Assembly (NCBI GenBank): GCA_016303085.1
Contig: JAEDMI010000021.1
Location: 1-18,654, forward strand
DNA length: 18,654 nucleotides
Source of the DNA: Acetatifactor sp.
Lineage (GTDB): Bacteria; Bacillota; Clostridia; Lachnospirales; Lachnospiraceae
Direction: 5' to 3'
The notes under the pieces were generated by a model. It ran no database searches. It was not told the origin of the DNA and saw nothing but the letters and a program-made list of their open reading frames with translations. Numbering within the stretch: the stretch's first letter is position 1; every line of letters begins with the position of its first letter. Positions 1-6,323 of this stretch are shown here, in pieces. A program made the translations under genes and the position numbers.

Positions 1-503
1 TCCAGATAATCCACACTCTGCTCAAAGGAGATATTCTCGTCATGGTCTCCGATTTCAGCCTTGGTGGAAGGTGTATAAATAGGTTCAGGCAGCTTGTCGG
101 ACTCCTTCAGTCCCTCGGGTAACTTAATACCGCAGACAGTACCGTTCTCCTTGTAGCTTGCCCAGCCGCTTCCGGTAATGTAGCCGCGCACAATGCACTC
201 CACGGGAAGCATGTTGAGCTTGCGGCACATCATACTGTTTCCGTCGAATTTCTCCTGCCTGAAAAACTCAGGCATATCGTTGACATCCACGGAAATCATA
301 TGGTTGGGAAGGATGTCCTCTGTCATGTCGAACCAGAACTTTGACATCTGGGTCAACACGGTGCCCTTCTTGTCCACCTTGTTGTTCAGAATCACATCGA
401 AGCAGCTGATTCTGTCGGTTGCAACCATAATCAGGCTATCGCCGTTATCATAAATCTCACGTACCTTGCCCTCTTTGATGGGCTTAAGCTCCTGAACGCT
501 CAT
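1..503 (-). CDS. purC: SAICAR synthetase (phosphoribosylaminoimidazole-succinocarboxamide synthase), 3' part outside the window
   Basis: This ligase joins aspartate to CAIR using ATP to give SAICAR, a step of cytosolic de novo purine synthesis. The first 167 codons are present and the gene runs off the left edge. Visible family features are the N-terminal KEGKVREIYD strand (about residues 10-19), the ATDRISCFDV segment (28-37), the signature VRGYITGSGWASYKENGTVCG region (about 105-125) and the KAEIGDHDENIS motif (about 148-159). The start is the ATG at 503-501, preceded by GGAGG seven bases upstream. The STKAEIGDHDE form is typical of the longer SAICAR synthetases. It is the last gene seen in a minus-strand run but has its own promoter candidate (546-574), so it need not be co-transcribed with the accessory genes before it. 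Identification is by family recall and very secure. Confidence 0.96.
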   Translation of the reverse strand, partial: MSVQELKPIKEGKVREIYDNGDSLIMVATDRISCFDVILNNKVDKKGTVLTQMSKFWFDMTEDILPNHMISVDVNDMPEFFRQEKFDGNSMMCRKLNMLPVECIVRGYITGSGWASYKENGTVCGIKLPEGLKESDKLPEPIYTPSTKAEIGDHDENISFEQSVDYL

Positions 504-545
504 TTCTTTGCCTCCGTCACATTAGTATGTAAAAACTCTTCTTAG

Positions 546-574
546 AGTGTATTGTATTCCGGGGAAAAAATCAA
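546..574 (-). promoter_or_regulatory. Candidate sigma-A promoter for purC
   Basis: On the minus strand TTGATT (plus positions 569-574) and TACACT (546-551) are separated by exactly 17 bp. They lie about 45 bp before the purC start, in the gap after the broken small gene. Each hexamer matches consensus at four of six positions. A short 5-bp stem (ACTCT/AGAGT, around 535-548) followed by five T on the transcribed strand overlaps the -10 region; it could be a weak terminator for upstream transcription. No purine riboswitch or PurR box was recognised. Confidence 0.4.
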
Positions 575-600
575 GACCTTTTCTGCCATTCACAGCTACC

Positions 601-782
601 TTAATTGGCTTCCACCCACCAATCCGCGACCTTGGCATTTCCGTCCTCATCCCAGGTAATAATGAACACTCCGCTTCCGATACAATGAACGATGCCTCCC
701 TCCCCGTACAGGTTCTCATAAAAATATCTGTGCCCACATTTTCACACCTGACCTGACCAGCCCCGTCAAATGCTGCCCGCAG
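601..782 (-). pseudogene. Remnant of a small hypothetical protein, frameshifted and lacking a start codon
   Basis: Between the ANT(6)-like gene and purC the minus strand reads as protein in two adjacent frames. From 782 to about 720 one frame gives LRAAFDGAGQVRCENVGTDIF. From about 722 down to the TAA at 603-601 a second frame gives YENLYGEGGIVHCIGSGVF, then FIITWDEDGNAKVADWWVEAN. The frames join in a run of five T (plus 720-724, five A); one extra T would restore a single reading of about 60 residues. In the first frame a stop (783-785) lies directly upstream and no ATG, GTG or TTG precedes the switch, although a GGAGAG-like site lies near 791-796. Either it is a decayed gene or the homopolymer holds a sequencing error. 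The family is not recognised. The composition (Gly, Trp and acidic residues, alternating strands) suggests a small beta-rich domain. Confidence 0.5.
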
Positions 783-798
783 TTAAAACGCTCTCTCC

Positions 799-1674
799 TC
801 ACTGATACACCTCTTCTGCATCCTCCGGCAATGTTCTCACATGCTCCAGATACCCCCTGCTGCCGGCGCCTTCCGTCTCATTATAGGCATAGCCCAGTAC
901 ATTGCCTACATACTTTGCTGTTTTCTCAAACAAATCGCACATCCGAAGGACTGCATTCCACGCTTCCTCCCGGTCATTGGAAAACCATGTAGAAAGATAC
1001 TGTTCCCATTCCTCCTTCTCCAGCCAGCGGTGCAGATATTTTCCCGCTTTTCCTACGCTGACGGAAAAGTCCGTAAGAATTCCCACCTTCCATGAAAGCA
1101 TTTTCTCCAGCTGCTTTCTCACAACAAAATTCACCATATCCTGTACATAGGGCATCTCATCTCTCCAGAGTCCCTTCGCCACATAGTTCAGGCACCACCA
1201 GAATTCATTACAGGTACAATGATACTGTACTTCACCGGGTCTTTCCACAAAATAGCTGCTGTCGTTAGACTCCGGCAGCTTTCGAAACCGATTGTCTTTA
1301 TCCATCAGAATCATTGTCAGAGAGTCCGGAAAATTCTCTTCCAAGGTTTTCTCAATAGTTTCCACATGCAAATCCATGCGCACGCCGTCCGCAAACTGTA
1401 CCAGCCAGCCATAGCATTTTTCAGGGAAGCTGTCCTCATCCGGGAATTCATCGGGAAGCTGCATATATAAAATCTCGCCAAACTGCTCTATCCAGTGTTT
1501 GTCCCCGATAAAGCTTCCCGTCTCCCGCACCACGTAACCCACATCATAATCCTGAAAAATATCTTTCGGGGCGTTGGGATTTGTTCTGGAGCCGTTCATA
1601 TAGACTCCTCTGATTCGCTCATCCCGTTCCGCAATTCCCAAAATCAAATCAAACATTTCTTTTTCGCTGCGCAT
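799..1674 (-). CDS. ANT(6)-like aminoglycoside 6-adenylyltransferase family protein
   Basis: A 291-residue member of the streptomycin 6-adenylyltransferase (AadE/ANT(6)) family, cytosolic nucleotidyltransferases that move AMP from ATP to a hydroxyl of an aminoglycoside. The N-terminal Pol-beta-like motif is intact: GSR at about residues 28-30, followed by the metal-binding pair in QDYDVGYVV (Asp42 and Asp44). A C-terminal helical region follows (WWCLNYVAKGLWR and the MLSWKVGI segment), and length fits the 280-300 residue family. I chose the ATG at 1674 because ATAGGGG lies upstream and the protein opens with the family's MRSEKEM. The frame stays open 17 codons further, without similarity. The gene follows the ASCH gene after 92 bp. 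Chromosomal homologues are common in Clostridia and many are not proven to confer resistance, so family is secure but substrate is not. Confidence 0.85.
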   Translation of the reverse strand: MRSEKEMFDLILGIAERDERIRGVYMNGSRTNPNAPKDIFQDYDVGYVVRETGSFIGDKHWIEQFGEILYMQLPDEFPDEDSFPEKCYGWLVQFADGVRMDLHVETIEKTLEENFPDSLTMILMDKDNRFRKLPESNDSSYFVERPGEVQYHCTCNEFWWCLNYVAKGLWRDEMPYVQDMVNFVVRKQLEKMLSWKVGILTDFSVSVGKAGKYLHRWLEKEEWEQYLSTWFSNDREEAWNAVLRMCDLFEKTAKYVGNVLGYAYNETEGAGSRGYLEHVRTLPEDAEEVYQ

Positions 1675-1766
1675 ATTTCTACCCCTATCTTTCCCATATC
1701 CGTCAACACCCACTGCCTGCAACATTTCCGCAAATCTTCACTAGCCTTCTCCAGTGTTTCTGCTTT

Positions 1767-2207
1767 TTATCTGTAAACCACCTCATACTCCTCGCAGACT
1801 ACCTTCATTGACTCATCAAATGACAGACCTGCTTCCCTCATGCATTTTCCAAAAAACTCCTCATGCACCTTCCTCCAGTACTCCAAGCTGCGGTCGCCCT
1901 CGCCTTCCTTGAAAGCATGTTCCGGCGTAACCTCCGAAAAAGGAGTAACATAAACTCTGGTTGTCCTTATTACACAGACTGCCACACTCCGACTGTTCAG
2001 GATAACACTATACTCACCCTCCTTCGGCAGTTCTTCTCCCTCAAGGGCATACAGAGGATAAGCCGAAGCTGTCGCGGTTTTGATGCCCTCCGCGGTAAGC
2101 CGGGCAAGCTTGTCGGGAGCATCTCCGAAGCTCCATGCCTCATACTCTGTCTCCTCAGTAATCCCGCATAACTGTGTAAATCCTTTCCACATTGCTTTTG
2201 CATCCAT
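1767..2207 (-). CDS. ASCH domain protein (YqfB/DUF984-like)
   Basis: A 146-residue protein made almost entirely of an ASCH domain, a PUA-like beta-barrel thought to bind RNA or nucleosides; some small ASCH proteins hydrolyse N4-acetylcytidine. Supporting features are the WSFGDAPDKLARLTAEG lead-in (about residues 25-41), the diagnostic GIKTATAS motif (41-48), a core strand around YSVILNSRSVAVCVI (66-80), and the acidic EGEGDRSLEYWRKVHEEFF block (about 101-119). The ATG at 2207-2205 is preferred over the frame's upstream methionine because GAGGAAAG lies seven bases before it. It begins only 10 bp after the GNAT stop, so the two are probably one transcript. The enzymatic activity of this subfamily is an inference. 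Confidence 0.85.
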   Translation of the reverse strand: MDAKAMWKGFTQLCGITEETEYEAWSFGDAPDKLARLTAEGIKTATASAYPLYALEGEELPKEGEYSVILNSRSVAVCVIRTTRVYVTPFSEVTPEHAFKEGEGDRSLEYWRKVHEEFFGKCMREAGLSFDESMKVVCEEYEVVYR

Positions 2208-2217
2208 GAAACTTTCC

Positions 2218-2709
2218 TCACTCACTTTTAATTTTCTGAAAAGCAATCCGTGGCTCTCCGTTCTCCAGATATATCCTTCCGCAATACCGGAACCCGTTCT
2301 TTTTCAACATATTTTGCATGGGAATATTGTTCTTATGAGTATCAATTCTGATATTTCCGGTTTGCGCAAACGCCCAGTTCATACAGAAAGAAGCCGCACC
2401 CTTTGTGATTCTTGCAGAGGCAATCCGATGTACCACTCCGTAAGGCCCCTCATTCAGCCACGCTCCGTCCTCTATCACACGATAAGTTGGGTCCTCCTCC
2501 ACCGCAAAGTAAAACACCGCAGCGATAGTCTCGCCGTCCATGCAGACATACAGTTTTCCCTCTGCTATATTCGCCAGCAACAGTTCCTCCGGAGGATTTG
2601 TCTTTCCCCACTGGGTTGCATTGCCGTGTTCCGCCATAAATTGTCTTGCTCCGTCATATATTTTCCGAATTTCTTCCCAGTCCTCCATTGTAGCCTTCTG
2701 AATCTGCAT
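2218..2709 (-). CDS. GNAT family N-acetyltransferase
   Basis: A 163-residue GNAT-fold protein expected to transfer acetyl from acetyl-CoA to an amine. The fold is visible as MQIQKATMEDWEEIRKIY (strand 1 and helix 1), the VHRIASARITKGAASFC stretch (about 93-109, the acetyl-CoA pyrophosphate loop), the NIRIDTHKNNIPMQNMLKKNGF segment (about 119-140, motif B with the CoA-contacting Asn and Gly-Phe), and a C-terminal strand. The loop lacks the usual Q/R-x-x-G-x-G/A form and reads ITKGAA, so substrate or CoA contacts may differ. The ATG at 2709 has a GGGAAGTGAG stretch upstream; alternatives at 2739 and 2754 have no obvious Shine-Dalgarno. The gene follows the 53-bp hairpin array and precedes the ASCH gene by 10 bp. 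Substrate unknown. Confidence 0.82.
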   Translation of the reverse strand: MQIQKATMEDWEEIRKIYDGARQFMAEHGNATQWGKTNPPEELLLANIAEGKLYVCMDGETIAAVFYFAVEEDPTYRVIEDGAWLNEGPYGVVHRIASARITKGAASFCMNWAFAQTGNIRIDTHKNNIPMQNMLKKNGFRYCGRIYLENGEPRIAFQKIKSE

Positions 2710-2793
2710 ATCATTCTCACTTCCCACAATATATTTCATTTCTGCTAAAACCATTAGATTGCTACAACTTATTTTTCTCTTATCATGAAAATT

Positions 2794-2982
2794 GACCGTA
2801 ACCTACCTGCTTTCTCTACGGTCGATTTTTACATTCCTCGGAATTAAACCGTAACTTACTTGCCTTCCCTACGGTTAAATTATGCCATCCCCGGAAGGCA
2901 ACCGTAACCTGCCTGCCTTCCCTACGGTTAAATTATGCCATCCCCGGAAGGCAACCGTAACCTACTTGCCTTCCCTACGGTT
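2794..2982. repeat. Tandem array of 53-bp hairpin units, four clear copies
   Basis: Four copies begin at 2794, 2847, 2900 and 2953, a period of exactly 53 bp. Each has a 30-bp inverted-repeat core (AACCGTA, 16-base loop rich in CCT, TACGGTT) and a 23-bp linker. The first copy has GACCGTA paired with TACGGTC: both partners of the outer pair changed together, so the stem appears preserved. Linkers are of two kinds. After copies 2 and 3 they start AAATTATGCCATCC; after copies 1 and 4 they start GATTTTTACATTCC. A decayed fifth copy may start at 3006. Loops of most copies contain GCCTTCC and the second linker type ends GGAAGGC, which could pair instead of the main stem. The array fills the gap between two GNAT genes; 53 is not a multiple of three and no reading frame crosses it usefully. 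Confidence 0.9.
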
Positions 2983-3133
2983 GATTTTTACATTCCCCAA
3001 AACATATCCGTAGCCCATCTACTTATCTTCATGGCAAACGATAAATTTCTTATCACACAGTACAAAACTGTGCCCCTCTGCTGCAATGAGTTCTTCGGTC
3101 TGTCCGGAAGATTATATTTACTGCTCTACAATG
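2983..3133. other. Intergenic stretch with a decayed repeat unit; no gene seen
   Basis: This is the rest of the gap (2710-3133) between two GNAT genes. It holds a likely decayed fifth 53-bp unit from about 3006 (ATCCGTA in place of AACCGTA, with a damaged right arm near 3029-3035). A small stem CACAG/CTGTG lies on the minus strand around 3058-3074. A 30-codon open minus-strand stretch (3022-3111) has no start codon. No promoter or terminator with a T-run was found here. Confidence 0.5.
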
Positions 3134-3610
3134 TCATTGCAGCAATTCCATATTGATAGATTTCTCCGTAAATCCATATTTCTCGTACATGGCACGGGCA
3201 GCTTGATTTTTCGCGTTTACCTGTAGTTCAAAACCGTCGTATCCCTGTTCAGTGCATATCTGCCGTGCAAACGCAAACAATCTGTGCCCAATTCCTTTTC
3301 CCCGGTACGCTTCGTCCACCGCCATAGAATCCACGAACAATACTTTTCTCTCCCGCATGGGGCCACCTGAAATATTTCTCGTTATATAAATCAGTAGTCC
3401 GACAACCTTTCCATCCGCCCAAGCTACGATAACCTGATTTTCTTTCAAAAAATCCATATAAGTATCAAAAGACAAAACAGGAACAACATCTTTATAGATA
3501 TCAGGTCTCCACTGCGTGTGCAGCTTCTGGACTTGCTGCATAATCGCTTCCACATCCGCATAATCCTGTTCTTCGCCGTAGCGAACCTGAACTTCCTCTG
3601 CACTTTCCAT
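3134..3610 (-). CDS. GNAT family N-acetyltransferase
   Basis: A complete 158-residue acetyltransferase. The order of elements is standard: strand 1 (VQVRYGEEQDYADVEAIM, about 7-24), a strand with VIVAWADGKVVGLLIY (60-75), the acetyl-CoA loop SMAVDEAYRGKGIGHRLF (95-112, with the R-G-K-G-I-G signature at 103-108), and motif B LQVNAKNQAARAMYEKYGF (129-147). It resembles RimI/PhnO-type small GNATs; the substrate cannot be read from sequence. The ATG at 3610 has AAGGA seven bases upstream. It is the only gene here bracketed by tandem arrays: the 16-bp polypurine repeats end about 20 bp before its start codon on the transcribed strand, and the 53-bp hairpin array follows its stop. Length changes in the upstream array could alter its expression, which is inference. 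Confidence 0.88.
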   Translation of the reverse strand: MESAEEVQVRYGEEQDYADVEAIMQQVQKLHTQWRPDIYKDVVPVLSFDTYMDFLKENQVIVAWADGKVVGLLIYITRNISGGPMRERKVLFVDSMAVDEAYRGKGIGHRLFAFARQICTEQGYDGFELQVNAKNQAARAMYEKYGFTEKSINMELLQ

Positions 3611-3631
3611 CCTATCTTCCTTATTTCTTCT

Positions 3632-3760
3632 ACCTTTCTATTCTTCTGCTTTCCTATTCTTCTGCCCTTCTATTCTTCTGCCCTTCTATTCTTCTGCCCT
3701 TCTATTCTTCTGCCTTTCTATTCTCCTGCCCTTCTATTCTCCTGCTTTCTATTTCTTCTT
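3632..3760. repeat. 16-bp polypurine/polypyrimidine tandem repeat, seven clear copies
   Basis: The motif TATTCTTCTG (or TATTCTCCTG) recurs at 3639, 3655, 3671, 3687, 3703, 3719 and 3735, exactly 16 bp apart, with a degenerate copy at 3750. The full plus-strand unit is TATTCTTCTGCCCTTC; on the transcribed minus strand it is 14/16 purine and contains AGAAGGG, itself Shine-Dalgarno-like. Central copies are identical and edge copies carry substitutions, the usual pattern of a slippage-driven variable-number repeat. The array fills the 138-bp gap between the small membrane protein (its last few codons overlap the array edge) and the GNAT gene ending at 3134. All frames on the transcribed strand meet TAG in the repeats. 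Confidence 0.93.
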
Positions 3761-3958
3761 ATTCTTCCTCTGTCTGATAAACTCCGCCAAAACATTCCAC
3801 AGGAAAACTACAACTCCCACAGTGACACCTGCAATAACTGCCGTTTGCCAGTCCAGCGGTTCCCTGTTCAGCTGATTTGCCACAATGCACCCCAGAAATA
3901 TTGTCATCGCCCAAAGAAGTGCTTTACCCAGTTTTTCTTTTAATGCCTTTTCCTTCAT
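3749..3958 (-). CDS. Small two-helix membrane protein, function unknown
   Basis: A 69-residue protein with a lysine-rich start (MKEKALKEKLGK), one hydrophobic helix around residues 13-28 (ALLWAMTIFLGCIVAN), a short polar turn with REPLDW, a second helix about 39-58 (TAVIAGVTVGVVVFLWNVLA), and a basic tail (RQRKNKKK). By the positive-inside rule both ends would be cytoplasmic. The start at 3958 has a GAGAGGA site six bases upstream, and the gene begins 22 bp after the preceding GNAT stop, so it looks co-transcribed. I do not recognise a family. Its last codons run into the first degenerate copy of the 16-bp repeat array. Confidence 0.72.
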   Translation of the reverse strand: MKEKALKEKLGKALLWAMTIFLGCIVANQLNREPLDWQTAVIAGVTVGVVVFLWNVLAEFIRQRKNKKK

Positions 3959-3980
3959 TGTTTTCCTCTCTCCCCGACTG

Positions 3981-4499
3981 TTACAGGGTGTCCGTTAGCT
4001 TCTTTTCATATCCGTACTCATACAGCACCGTGCCCTCTACGATATCATCCGCATGCACTCCTTCCACGCGCAAAAAACCACTCTTCAGATATAAACGAAT
4101 CGCCGGTACATTCACATCCACCACCAACAGTCTCAGATACTCCGCTCCCTTTTGCGCGGCGACTTCTGACGCATAATCCAGCATCCTGCCGGCAATTCCC
4201 CGCCTCTGATAATCCACATTGATTCCAAGACGGTACAGATACAAGGCTTTTGCCTCCGGCACTTCCCACTGCACATAGCTTTCTGCACCTACAATTTCCA
4301 ACAAGGCAAAAGCCGCCACAATTTCTTCCCCCTCCGTCAGCAAATAAAGCCGCCTCTTTTCAATATCTTCTGCAAAAAATTCACAGGGGTAGACCTCGTC
4401 CCATATCCCGACTCCGTTTTCATTCATATTGCGGACAATCGCTTCATACATCCTCTTAATCTGCTGCAAATCTCCCTTTTCTGCCAATCTGAAACTCAT
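3981..4499 (-). CDS. GNAT family N-acetyltransferase
   Basis: A 172-residue acetyltransferase with the full fold: an N-terminal strand and helix (FRLAEKGDLQQIKRMYEA), the GVGIWDEVYPCEFFAEDI block (about 29-46) seen in a common Clostridial GNAT subgroup, the acetyl-CoA loop GINVDYQRRGIAGRML (92-107, Q-R-R-G-I-A), and motif B VVDVNVPAIRLYLKSGFLRVEG (126-147). Its ATG overlaps the stop of the Nudix gene as ATGA, a 4-nt overlap implying translational coupling and stable co-expression. The pairing of a Nudix hydrolase with a GNAT suggests detoxification or salvage of modified small molecules, but the substrate is not visible. Confidence 0.88.
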   Translation of the reverse strand: MSFRLAEKGDLQQIKRMYEAIVRNMNENGVGIWDEVYPCEFFAEDIEKRRLYLLTEGEEIVAAFALLEIVGAESYVQWEVPEAKALYLYRLGINVDYQRRGIAGRMLDYASEVAAQKGAEYLRLLVVDVNVPAIRLYLKSGFLRVEGVHADDIVEGTVLYEYGYEKKLTDTL

Positions 4500-4924
4500 A
4501 CAAATCCCCTTCTCGCTGCCTCCTCCAAAAGCTTGGGCTGTATTTCGGGATAGGTCCAGTTGTCCGCCAACTCCTCCGACAACATAATTCTCTCAATTTC
4601 GCTGTGTAACTCGCCCTCAAACCTGCGGATTTCCGCAAAATACAGCATGCCGAAGGATTCTTCCCCGTCTAAAATATCCTCACGGATAACAGAGTAAACA
4701 CAGACAGGCTCTATGGAAAAGTCTATGGCTCCGCTCTCTTCGTACAGTTCTCTTTTTGCGGTTTCCAAAATACTCTCCCCCGGCTCCCGGTGTCCTCCCG
4801 GCACCTCCAATGTTTCTCTTTCCCGATGCTTACAAAAGACCCACTTGTTGTCCGATTTGGCAATGATTACCGCAAATTTCAGCAGTCCGTCATCCACTGT
4901 GTCAAAAAACTTCACTTTTGTCAT
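4496..4924 (-). CDS. Nudix hydrolase
   Basis: A 142-residue Nudix protein that should cleave a nucleoside diphosphate linked to another group. The Nudix box is complete: Gly44, five residues, Glu50, seven residues, then R58-E59-L60-Y-E62-E63-S-G65-A66, supplying the Mg2+-binding glutamates. The preceding strand (KFAVIIAKSDNKWVFCKHRE) and VPGGHREPGE are typical of the MutT/YtkD-like branch, some members of which sanitise oxidised nucleotides. The start at 4924 has a GGGGA element upstream. It begins 31 bp after the FAD oxidoreductase and ends overlapping the GNAT gene by 4 nt. Substrate is unknown; an 8-oxo-dGTPase role is a guess from similarity to YtkD. Confidence 0.9.
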   Translation of the reverse strand: MTKVKFFDTVDDGLLKFAVIIAKSDNKWVFCKHRERETLEVPGGHREPGESILETAKRELYEESGAIDFSIEPVCVYSVIREDILDGEESFGMLYFAEIRRFEGELHSEIERIMLSEELADNWTYPEIQPKLLEEAARRGFV

Positions 4925-4955
4925 TCCGTTATCCCCGTCATTCTCCGGATTACAG

Positions 4956-6320
4956 CTACTCCGCTATTTTACGCGCCACATACACGCCACTTGCAGAGGC
5001 GTGGGAGAGGGAGTGGGTGACACCGCTGCCGTCTCCGATAATGTACAACCCCTTGTGGCAGCATTCCAGATTTTCGTCCAGTTCTACCTCCATGTTATAG
5101 AACTTTACCTCCACGCCGTACAATAGCGTATCATCATTTGCGGTGCCCGGTGCAATCTTGTCCAGCGCATAAATCATCTCCATGATTCCGTCCAGAATTC
5201 TCTTTGGCAGCACAAGGCTCAAATCCCCGGGGGTTGCCGCCAGCGTAGGCTGTACCAGTCCCTCCTCTATGCGCTTTGCGTTGCTCCGCCGTCCCCGAAC
5301 CAAATCCCCGAACCTTTGGACAATGACACCGCCGCCCAGCATGTTGGAGAGCCTTGCAATACTCTCACCGTACCCGTTGCTGTCCTTGAAGGGCTCAGAG
5401 AAATGCTTTGCCACCAACAGTGCAAAGTTTGTGTTAGTCGTCCTCTTATCCACATCCTCATAACTGTGGCCGTTGACGGTGACAATGCCGTTGGTATTCT
5501 CATTCACCACGATGCCGTAGGGATTCATGCAGAAGGTACGAACATTATCCTCAAATTTCTCTGTGCGGTACACGATTTTACTCTCGTATAGTTCATCCGT
5601 CAGATGAGAGAAAATCACTGCAGGAAGCTCCACTCTCACACCGATATCCACCCGGTTTGACTTAGTGGGTATATTCAGCTTTTTACAAACCGTCTCCATC
5701 CACTTGCTGCCGCTTCGTCCCACTGAAATAATACACTTTTCGCACTCATATCTATCATTTTCACAGATTATCCGGTAACCTCCGTCTGTCAGTTCAATCT
5801 CCGTTACCGGTGTGTCAAAGAAGAAGTCAACCTTGTCCTTCAAATCCGCGTATATATTTTCCAGCACAACAAAATTGATGTCCGTGCCAAGATGACGCAC
5901 GGAAGCATCCAGCAGATTCAGCTTATTCTGAAGACACAGCTTCTTGAAATGAGTTCCCGCGGTAGAATACATCTTCGTGCCCTCTCCGCCGTACTTCATA
6001 TTGATACCATCCACATACTTCATCAGATTGATGGCTTCTTTTCTGCCCACATACTCGTACAATGTACCTCCGAAATCGTTGGTAATATTATACTTTCCAT
6101 CAGAAAAGGCTCCGGCTCCTCCGAAGCCGCTCATGATAGAGCAGGATTTACATCCGATACAGCTCTTTACCTTATCTCCATCGATGGGGCAATGTCTCTT
6201 TTCAAGAGAATGTCCCGCCTCAAACACTGCCACCTTCAGCTTATCATTCTGCTTCATCAGTTCATAGGCTGAAAAAATACCTCCCGGTCCCGCCCCAACA
6301 ATAATCACATCATACTTCAT
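4956..6320 (-). CDS. NAD(P)/FAD-dependent oxidoreductase with a cysteine cluster (COG2509-like)
   Basis: A 454-residue flavoprotein. The N terminus is a dinucleotide-binding Rossmann motif (VIIVGAGPGGIFSAYEL, G-A-G-P-G-G at 9-14). Next comes a cysteine cluster C-x9-C-x2-C-x2-C (Cys44, 54, 57, 60), then GFGGAGAFSDGKYN (about 65-78), a hallmark of this family of FAD-dependent dehydrogenases. A second FAD-contact region lies at the C terminus (GLYIIGDGSGVTHSLSHASASG). The cysteines could hold a metal or Fe-S centre, which is not established. The start at 6320 has GGAGAGG eight bases upstream, and that site lies inside the last codons of yfhO with only 3 bp between genes, so translation is probably coupled. 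The physiological substrate of this family is unknown to me. Confidence 0.88.
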   Translation of the reverse strand: MKYDVIIVGAGPGGIFSAYELMKQNDKLKVAVFEAGHSLEKRHCPIDGDKVKSCIGCKSCSIMSGFGGAGAFSDGKYNITNDFGGTLYEYVGRKEAINLMKYVDGINMKYGGEGTKMYSTAGTHFKKLCLQNKLNLLDASVRHLGTDINFVVLENIYADLKDKVDFFFDTPVTEIELTDGGYRIICENDRYECEKCIISVGRSGSKWMETVCKKLNIPTKSNRVDIGVRVELPAVIFSHLTDELYESKIVYRTEKFEDNVRTFCMNPYGIVVNENTNGIVTVNGHSYEDVDKRTTNTNFALLVAKHFSEPFKDSNGYGESIARLSNMLGGGVIVQRFGDLVRGRRSNAKRIEEGLVQPTLAATPGDLSLVLPKRILDGIMEMIYALDKIAPGTANDDTLLYGVEVKFYNMEVELDENLECCHKGLYIIGDGSGVTHSLSHASASGVYVARKIAE

Positions 6321-6323
6321 AGT

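Noticed and set aside
720..724. Programmed ribosomal frameshift in the broken small gene
   Set aside because: The T5 run is not a canonical X XXY YYZ slippery heptamer in the first frame, there is no start codon for the first frame, and an indel explains it more simply.
2080..2748. Plus-strand open frame of 222 codons
   Set aside because: It spans two minus-strand genes (GNAT and ASCH) and the gap between them, with random-looking composition.
2794..2982. CRISPR-like pattern (30-bp repeats with 23-bp spacers)
   Set aside because: The spacers are not unique: they fall in two nearly identical classes, spacing is shorter than usual, and no cas genes are present.
3022..3111. A 30-codon protein-like open stretch on the minus strand after the GNAT stop
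   Set aside because: No start codon, a stop immediately upstream, and a length expected by chance. It might be a remnant but cannot be supported.
3518..3943. Plus-strand 141-codon frame with a repetitive Phe/Leu/Pro stretch
   Set aside because: The repetition is simply the translated 16-bp DNA repeat; no ribosome site and no continuation of protein-like sequence either side.
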